From the NCBI GenBank assembly GCA_035490315.1, contig DATHET010000265.1, positions 1 through 13,048 on the forward strand: 13,048 nucleotides of DNA, in the 5' to 3' direction. Each line of letters begins with the position of its first letter. The first letter of the stretch is position 1. The stretch comes from JADJQU01 sp035490315. GTDB lineage: Bacteria; Planctomycetota; UBA1135; GCA-002686595. Made by a program: the position numbers and the translations under genes. Positions 1-6,400 of this stretch are shown here, one piece after another. The notes under the pieces are model-generated. The model was not told the DNA's origin, made no database searches, and worked only from the letters and a program-made list of their open reading frames with translations.

Positions 1-114
1 GACGCTGCACGAGGAACGTGGGTCGACGACCGCGACGGCCACGAGCTGTTCTCCAACCTGGTGAAGACCGTCGGCGCCAAGCTCGGCCGGGCGGTGCCTG
101 CTATCCAACCATGA
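1..114 (+). CDS. 3' end of an unidentified gene (partial)
   Basis: Frame 1 is open from the window edge to a TGA at 112-114 and gives 37 residues ending ...GRAVPAIQP. The stop overlaps the start of the LysR-type gene as ATGA, the same junction style used elsewhere in this window, which is the main reason to call it a real gene end. The visible tail is hydrophilic to weakly amphipathic, with the piece VDDRDGHELF followed by a helix-like segment. That could suit the end of a small oxidoreductase such as an NADPH-dependent FMN reductase, but the fragment is too short to name a family. The rest lies outside the window. It is probably the first visible member of an operon with the regulator and the OsmC-like gene. 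Confidence 0.6.
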   Translation, partial: DAARGTWVDDRDGHELFSNLVKTVGAKLGRAVPAIQP

Positions 115-992
115 CCATCCAGATCCACAGGCTCGAGGGTTTCTACTGGGTCGCGCGCACCGGCGGCTATGCGCGAGCGGCGCGAGCCTTCCCCTACCCA
201 ATCACGCAACCCGCGGTGCACCAGCAGGTGAAAAAGCTCGAAGCCGACCTCGGTCTCGAGCTCTTCGAGCGCGTCAGCAAGGATCGCATGCAGCTCACTG
301 CGTCGGGCGAGCGTCTGTTCCGCTTCTGCTCGCCGTTCTACGAGCAGCTGCCCGGAGTCCTGCGCTCGATCCGCCAAGGCGATTACTCAGGCACGTTGAA
401 GATCCACGCCGCGCCGATGATGCTGCGCACATTGTTGCCATCATGGATCCAACGCATCTCCAAGCTGCGACCGGGAGTGCAAATCGAGCTCTCGGAGATG
501 AACGTTCCGGATTTGAGCATCCTGCGCAGTGGCGCGGCCGATCTGATTGTCGATCACCTCGACGATCCGCCCGCGGACATCGCGACGATGCGCGTGGGGA
601 CGCTGCATGCCTTCGTGGTGTTCCCGGCGAAGCATCCGCTCGCGAAACAGAAGCGCATCACGCTCGACAAGTGTCAGGACGAGACTTTTATTTCCTATAC
701 GCCGGGGACCTTGCCGTGCGAGTTGCAGATGCGCGCCTTCACCGAGCACGGCGCCGCTCCGCGGCGCATGTTGTCGGCTGGATCGGCGGACACGATCCTT
801 GGGTTCGTCGAGGCAGGCCTCGGTTTCTCGATCGTGCCGTGGCTCACCGCCGAGGGGCCGAAGGGCCGCGGCATCGAAGTGCGCGAGCTGACCGCTCCGA
901 AAGTCGAATTCCCGGTGCTCGCCGCGTGGCGCAAGGACACGCCGGAAAATCCACTGCTCGACGCGGCCTTGGAGACGGCGCCGAAGCCATGA
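111..992 (+). CDS. LysR-type transcriptional regulator
   Basis: A 293-residue DNA-binding regulator of usual family length. The winged helix-turn-helix lies at about residues 5-65 and includes GYARAARAF, ITQPAVHQQVKKLE and the wing LTASGERLF. A linker helix follows, then the effector-binding domain from about residue 93 (GTLKIHAAP) to the end. I chose ATG 111 rather than upstream starts because the family alignment begins here and this start overlaps the preceding stop (ATGA). No clear Shine-Dalgarno is visible, which fits translational coupling. The recognition region looks two residues longer than usual between the AA of helix 2 and the QPAV of helix 3 (RAFPYPIT where six residues are typical). 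Most regulators of this family sit divergent from their target; this one sits inside a co-directional chain, followed by an OsmC-family gene (ATGA overlap at 989-992). Control of its own operon, perhaps in response to redox or a small thiol-linked metabolite, is inference only. Confidence 0.93.
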   Translation: MTIQIHRLEGFYWVARTGGYARAARAFPYPITQPAVHQQVKKLEADLGLELFERVSKDRMQLTASGERLFRFCSPFYEQLPGVLRSIRQGDYSGTLKIHAAPMMLRTLLPSWIQRISKLRPGVQIELSEMNVPDLSILRSGAADLIVDHLDDPPADIATMRVGTLHAFVVFPAKHPLAKQKRITLDKCQDETFISYTPGTLPCELQMRAFTEHGAAPRRMLSAGSADTILGFVEAGLGFSIVPWLTAEGPKGRGIEVRELTAPKVEFPVLAAWRKDTPENPLLDAALETAPKP

Positions 993-1450
993 GTGTGTAC
1001 ACAGCTAGCGTCGTCTGGGCGCTCGCTCCCGGCGCTATCTTCAAGGACAACAAGTATTCGCGCGCTCACGAGTGGCGATTCGACGGAGGCACCGTCGTGC
1101 CGGCCTCGAGCTCGCCGGAAGTCGTGCCGCTGCCGCTGTCGAATGCGGCGGCGGTCGATCCGGAGGAAGCGCTCGTTGCCGCGCTCGCTTCGTGCCACAT
1201 GCTCTTTTTCCTCTCGTATGCGGCGAAGGCGGGATTCGTCATCGAGCATTACGAGGACGAAGCGATCGGCGAGATGGGCAAGAATGCGCGCGGAAAGATA
1301 GCGATGGTGAAAGTGCGCCTGCGCCCGCGGATCACGTGGAAGGACAAGCCGCCGGAGGCAGCGCAGCAGGGCGATCTCCACCACAGGTCGCACGAGTCCT
1401 GCTACATCGCGAACTCGGTAACCGCCGAGATCCTGATCGACCCGCGCTGA
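989..1450 (+). CDS. OsmC/Ohr-family peroxiredoxin-like protein
   Basis: A 153-residue cytoplasmic protein of the OsmC/Ohr fold, whose members reduce organic hydroperoxides using a pair of cysteines in a two-fold dimer. Both family cysteine motifs are visible. Cys69 lies in LVAALASCHMLFFLS, preceded by the conserved DPEEAL, whose glutamates often help activate the peroxidatic cysteine. Cys138 lies in SHESCYIANSV, near the C-terminus. Length and order match the family. I chose ATG 989 because it overlaps the LysR stop (ATGA) and starts at the expected first strand (MSVYTASVVWAL). A GGAG lies about 15 bases upstream, too far to be an ideal ribosome site. The sequence does not show whether its substrate is an organic peroxide, as for Ohr and OsmC, or something else. 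Pairing with a LysR-type rather than a MarR-type (OhrR) regulator is notable. Confidence 0.93.
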   Translation: MSVYTASVVWALAPGAIFKDNKYSRAHEWRFDGGTVVPASSSPEVVPLPLSNAAAVDPEEALVAALASCHMLFFLSYAAKAGFVIEHYEDEAIGEMGKNARGKIAMVKVRLRPRITWKDKPPEAAQQGDLHHRSHESCYIANSVTAEILIDPR

Positions 1451-1515
1451 CATCCGTTCGCGTCGCCCGGCGATACGGAGCGATAAGCCCGCCTGCGTTC
1501 TGCTTTCGCCAGTCG

Positions 1516-2541
1516 ATGAATAGATTCGCGCGAATGAAACGGGCCGATTTCATTCTCGGAGTCTTGCTCCTGCCCTGCTTGGAACTCTCGCGGTCCAACG
1601 AGGAGAGATTGGTGTTCGAGCCGTCCGCGGGCTCCGTTGTCTCCAAACAATTTACATTCGATATCGAGTTCTCGAATACGACGGTCGCAATCGCCGGATA
1701 TGAATACGGATCAGTCGGGTACGGCGCACCCATCCGACTCGCGACGTCAGTCAGCCTCGACGACGCGTACACGAAAGTTGGGGATGGCCGACCACTCGAC
1801 TTCATCCGTCGCTTCAACAAGCTCAGCGGCAAGTGGTTCCTCGATGGAGTTCCCGAGGACATCCTGGGATTCTGGAGACTGTCGGATTGCGACGTCCGGT
1901 TCCAATGGGATCCCGAGGAGCGACAGTATTCGCGTGCTTTGGAACGGGGGACTCTGCTCGATCTGGAGTTCAGCAAGCTCGTAGCGGACATCGACTTTCG
2001 CGGGTTTCTGCCGCCGGAACCGGTCCATCGCGGATCGAAGTGGACGGCTTATGGCCGACCCGCGATGGACGGGCTCTTCGGTTGCACGGAGATGGGATTG
2101 CTCGGAGCCTCGACGGATAGGGACGAAGGACTCTTGCGAGACATCGTGCTGAGACCCTTCCGCGAGCTCGGCGATGAGAAGCTCGAAATCGAATGCGTGT
2201 ACCTTGGCAACCAAGACCCCGATTCGAATCGAGCCGACATTTCGATGCATGTCGATCAGAAATTCGAGATCGACGTCGTGAGGCCCGTCAATGACTTTTG
2301 TCTCGCCGCCCCCATGGAATTGGGATTGGAGTTCGAAGCGTTCGAATTGCAATTTCACGTCGAAGGGCCGGGTTCGCTGACCTGGAACTTCAAGGAAGGA
2401 CACTTCGAGGCGTTCGAGCTCGCGCTGAAGGTCGAGCTGAAGTGTGAAATACGGTTGAGCTGGGGAGGCGATCCCCTCCCTATCCACCTCGAGACTCGAG
2501 GAACGGCGAAGTGGAACGGTTCCGCGCTGCGCAAGCAGTAG
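1516..2541 (+). CDS. Probable exported protein of unknown function
   Basis: 341 residues from ATG 1516, or 335 from ATG 1534; neither has a clear ribosome site, so the start is uncertain. The N-terminus has basic residues (MNRFARMKR) and a short hydrophobic run (FILGVLLLPCLEL), which suggests a signal peptide. The Cys lies after LLP, not a good lipobox, so lipoprotein status is doubtful. The mature part is rich in alternating hydrophobic residues, suggesting mostly beta structure. It includes a block at about residues 116-180 with FQWDPEE, ADIDFRGFLPPEPV and GSKW. From memory this block resembles hypothetical secreted proteins of Planctomycetota (pattern F-x-WD...D-x-R-x-FLP...V-x-x-G-x-x-W). 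FEAFEL occurs twice, 24 residues apart, near the C-terminus. Base composition is clearly lower in G+C than the neighbours (29 of 60 at 2221-2280, against 45 of 60 at 9001-9060). The 65-base gap after the OsmC-like gene shows no convincing promoter. Function unknown. Confidence 0.75.
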   Translation: MNRFARMKRADFILGVLLLPCLELSRSNEERLVFEPSAGSVVSKQFTFDIEFSNTTVAIAGYEYGSVGYGAPIRLATSVSLDDAYTKVGDGRPLDFIRRFNKLSGKWFLDGVPEDILGFWRLSDCDVRFQWDPEERQYSRALERGTLLDLEFSKLVADIDFRGFLPPEPVHRGSKWTAYGRPAMDGLFGCTEMGLLGASTDRDEGLLRDIVLRPFRELGDEKLEIECVYLGNQDPDSNRADISMHVDQKFEIDVVRPVNDFCLAAPMELGLEFEAFELQFHVEGPGSLTWNFKEGHFEAFELALKVELKCEIRLSWGGDPLPIHLETRGTAKWNGSALRKQ

Positions 2542-2616
2542 CACGCTCGCGGTCGGCCTGCCGGTCAGGTTGTCGACCGTGCATTCCTTCGGGTTCGATC
2601 GACAAAGATCGCGCGA

Positions 2617-3495
2617 CTACAGCCCGCGCAGCCAGCGCGGCACGAAGGGCGCGTGGGCGGGATCGGCTAGGGCGCGGTCGAGTTGCGCGAGCAGCGCGGG
2701 CTTGTCCTTCGACAACGTGCCGGCCAGCGCGAGGCGATTCGATGCGTGGTTCGAGCGGAACACGCTCGAGCGCAGCTCGAGGCCAGCGAGGAACTCGCGC
2801 AGCTCGGCCGTGAGCTCGATCTCGTCCATGTGGTCGACTTCGCCGCGCTGGTCGCTGTCCCACAGCGGCGTGCCTTTCACCGGCGTCATCACGAGCGTGG
2901 AAACGAAGCGCGGTTGGATTTCGTTGACCACGCGCGCGCTTTCGCGGGCGTGCTCGCGCGACAAGGCGCGGCCGCCGGTGCCGAGCAGGATCATTATCGA
3001 CAGCTTCACGCCGGCATCCTGGGCCTTGTTCGCGACGCGGACCATCTCGGCGGAGTCGACGCCTTTCACGAGCGCGCTCAACACGGCGTCGTGCCCGCTC
3101 TCGATGCCCAGGTAATAAAGTGACAATCCGCGCTCGCACAAGCGCTCCATCTCGCTCGAGCTGCGCACCTGCAAGGATTGCGGCGACGCGTAGCAGCTGA
3201 CCCGGCGCAGATCAGGAAAAGCCGCGTGCAAGCGCTCGAGCACCGCTTCCAGGTAACTCGTCTTCGCGATCAGCGCGTCACCGTCGGCAAGGAACACCTT
3301 GCGCACGCCGGGCTCGACCGTTGCGGCCCAGTTGATCTCGCGCTCGAGGTCCTCGATTTTGCGGACGCGGAAGCGCTTGTCGCGGTACATCGCGCAGAAC
3401 GTGCACTCGTTGTAGCTGCAGCCGATCGTCGCCTGCAGGATCAGGCTGTCCGCTTCCGAGGGCGGGCGGTAGAGCGTGCCTTCGTAGGCGATCAT
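2617..3495 (-). CDS. Radical SAM protein (C-x4-C-x2-C cluster)
   Basis: A 292-residue radical SAM enzyme. It should bind a [4Fe-4S] cluster and S-adenosylmethionine and make a 5'-deoxyadenosyl radical. The cluster cysteines appear to be Cys26, Cys31 and Cys34 (IGCSYNECTFCAMY), spaced C-x4-C-x2-C instead of the common C-x3-C-x2-C; from memory this spacing is typical of a COG1032-like subgroup. Downstream elements are FLADGDAL at about 68-75 (second-strand SAM contact), LGIESG at 129-134 and MILLGTGG at 168-175. The C-terminal KDKPALLAQLDRAL...WLRGL also fits that subgroup. No extra domain (B12, TRAM or SPASM) is visible. ATG 3495 overlaps the stop of the AsmA-like gene (ATGA) and has AAGGA just upstream, so translation is probably coupled. 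It is the last gene of the long minus-strand block. Substrate unknown. Confidence 0.9.
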   Translation of the reverse strand: MIAYEGTLYRPPSEADSLILQATIGCSYNECTFCAMYRDKRFRVRKIEDLEREINWAATVEPGVRKVFLADGDALIAKTSYLEAVLERLHAAFPDLRRVSCYASPQSLQVRSSSEMERLCERGLSLYYLGIESGHDAVLSALVKGVDSAEMVRVANKAQDAGVKLSIMILLGTGGRALSREHARESARVVNEIQPRFVSTLVMTPVKGTPLWDSDQRGEVDHMDEIELTAELREFLAGLELRSSVFRSNHASNRLALAGTLSKDKPALLAQLDRALADPAHAPFVPRWLRGL

Positions 3496-6400
3496 CCGTC
3501 CTTCTTTTTCTTCTTGCCGCCGCCGAACAGGCCGCCGAGGCCCTTCTCGAGCTCGCCTTCCAACGCGCCCTGGGCCGCGTCCTTGAGCACCTTCTCGAGG
3601 AAGCCCTTGCCCAGGCGAATCCTCGGGCTGCTCCAGGATCCGCTGATTTCCAGCGGCACTTCGAGCTTGGGATCGAGGTAGCGGCGCACCTGCTCGAGTT
3701 GCGATTCGACTTTCGAGCCCAGCATTTCCAAGGGCACGGCGAAGGCCAGCTCGAAATTCTTCGTCGCCAGGTTCGCGCTGCCGCGGAAATTGATCTCGCG
3801 GCCGGAGATCTTGATCGGGATCGAGTCGTAGCGCGCGATACCATCGACGATCTTGATCGCGATCGGCTTGATCACCGTGTTCTTCTGCGAGAAGTCCTTG
3901 CCGGTGAGCGACAAGGCCTGGGTCAAGCCCGGAAGCAATTGATAATCGACGGCGCCCAGGTCGAGGATCAGCTCGCCCGAGAGCTTCGACAGGTCCGCGT
4001 TCATCGGCAAGGCGAGCTTGCGACCGGTGAGCACGGTGCGCTTCGCGGGATCGTCCTGGCGCACTTCGACGAGCACCGGCACGAGGGCGCCGACGATCCG
4101 CTTGGAGAACAGCGGAGTGAGCACGACTTTCGCATCGAGGCCCTGCTCGCCTTCGGAGACGATGACTTTCTCGGCGATGCGGCTGTTGAGCGCGATGTCG
4201 CCGAAATCCGAGTGCAGATCGGCGTGCAGCGGCTCGGCGCCATCGTCGGGATACTGGCCGCGCACGTTGGCGTCGAGCTCTGGCCCGAGGACGTCGACGA
4301 TCAGCCCGTCCTGGTTGGCGAGCACGTCGAGCAGCGCCGAGGGGAAGTGCGAGAGCTTGGCGGTCAAGGTCGCGCGCGAGCCCTTGGCCGGGAAATCGGC
4401 GGGCGATTCGACGGCGAAACCCGCGGGCTCTTCGATCGCGACGTGGATCTCCAGACCGCCGGGCGGCGTGCCTTCGATGCTGCCGGTCACGTCGAGGTTC
4501 GCCGGGCCGCGGGGCTGCATCTTCGCGTGCAATTGCACGTTGCGCAGCAGCGCGACGGCCGGCGCGACGCCGCTCGCGGCAGGCGGATGGGCGTAGCTGA
4601 AGGCCGGGACGGTCGCGTCCAATTTGCCGTCGAGATTCTCGATCAGGTCGGCGCGAGCGAGCGACGGATCGGCGTCGAGGAAGCGGCCGAGGGGCACGCG
4701 AAGCTGCGTCAGCTCGACCACCAGGGCGTCGCCGGGCTGGCTCAACTTCAAGCTCGCGCCTTGCGGCAGTTTTCCGGCGAGCAGGCGATCCAGGGTCGAC
4801 TGCGTGGGCGAGAATTTCAGGACCAGGGGCTCCGCGGCGACGGTCGAGAGCACTTCGTCGACGTAGGTGACGGCGCCGCTCACTACGAGACCACCCGCGT
4901 CGATCGCGAGGTCGGCCTTGCTTCCGCCAGGCTTGACCTCGCCGCCCTTGCTCGAGCTCGGCTTGACCTCGACCAGCTTCACGTGAGCCGCGATTTTTTC
5001 GCCGCAGACTTCACGCAGCAGATCGCGCGAGCTTGCCGGAGCGAAGGCGAGCAGCGCGCCCGCGCCGCTGACGTCCAGGGTCGCGTCGAGATCCGGGAAG
5101 GATCCCGCGGGACGCTTGACGGGCGGATTCGCCTCCTTGCCTTCCTTATAGAAGGGATCCGTGGCCTGGGCCTTGAAGCTCAGCATTGACTTGCCGCCCG
5201 AGGCCGACAATTCGAGCTTCGCGTCCGCGTTGAAAGGCTGCTTCGCGAGCTGAGAAAGCTGCGCGTCGAGGGTCAAGTCGAGCTTCGAGCCGAGCGCGGG
5301 GCGCAGGGCTCCGCCGGCGTAGGCGTCGAGCCAGGCCCTCTCGAACTGCGGAGCCTTGAGCCGGACGACGATTGGCGCGAACTCTCTGCCTTCGGCGATC
5401 GAGAGCAGATCGGGCGCGTTGGGAATCGCGACGTGCAGCTCGAGCGCGTTCGCTCCCCAGGAAGGCGAGGCGGCGCTGAAGTCCAGGGTCAGCGGCGTGG
5501 GCTTGTCCTTGTCGCCGGGTATGAGCTCGATGTTCAACTGCATCGCGAGCTGGTCGATGCGCTGGCCCGCGGCGACCAGAGCCTTGTCGTGGTACTGGAA
5601 TTCGCGCAGGCCGATGATCGCGTCGAGGCGCGTGTGGCCCAGCCCGACGCGCAAGACTTCGTCGGTCGAGATCTTGGAGGCTGCGATCAGATCGGCGACC
5701 GGCAGGGCGAGGAAATTGACGTTGATGCCGACCACGCCGCGGCCGTCCTTGAACGCGAGCCGCGATCCCTCGGGCAGCTTGCCAGCGGTCAGCTCGTCGA
5801 GCAGCTGTGCGTCGGGCTGCAGCGAGATGCTGAGCACGGGCTCGTCCATGTTGACGAACATCCCGTCCTTCAAACGGCCGACGAGCAGCACCTGGGTCTT
5901 CTCGCTGGAGAGATTGACGCGCGCCACGCCTTCTTCGAGCGTTCCCTGGGCTGTCGCTTCGTACGCGAGCAGGTTGCCGAGCAAGAGCTGGATGCGCTCG
6001 CCGCCGCCGGCCATCGCGTCGAAAGCCTTGGCCGGCAGACCCGTGGCGTTGGACGCGAGCGAGAAGCGCAGCGGCGTCTTGCTTGCCGGATCCGCGAACA
6101 ATTCACCGAGGCTCGCGGTCAGGTCGAAATGTCCTGTCGCGGGTGTTTCGAATTCCACCTGCGCGAAGAGGTCGAGCGGCTTGGCGGGAGCGAGCTTGAC
6201 GCTGCCATTCGCCGCGCGCACGGACACGACCTGGCCACCCAGGCTCGCGATCGGTTTTCCGGTCGGCGCTCCGCGCATGTTGAACGTGATGCTCGAGGTC
6301 ACGCGCTGCGCAAGCTCGCGCCAGCGTGTGCCGATGTCGGCCCAGGCGAGATCCGCTTTCGCGGCAGCGTCGATGGAGGTCGTCGCGTCGAAGTCGAGCG

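Noticed and set aside
443..988. Upstream extension of the OsmC frame to 443
   Set aside because: The extension overlaps the LysR-type gene in another frame and has no family similarity; the OsmC fold starts at 989.
1447..1490. Possible promoter before the secreted-protein gene (CTGACA at 1447-1452)
   Set aside because: No acceptable -10 element lies at 16-18 bases; GATAAG is too far away.
2542..2616. Possible bidirectional terminator between the convergent genes
   Set aside because: Inverted repeats exist (TTGTCGA at 2570-2576 with TCGACAA at 2599-2605; CCTG/CAGG at 2557-2569), but the stems are short or the loop is 22 bases, with no T run on either strand.
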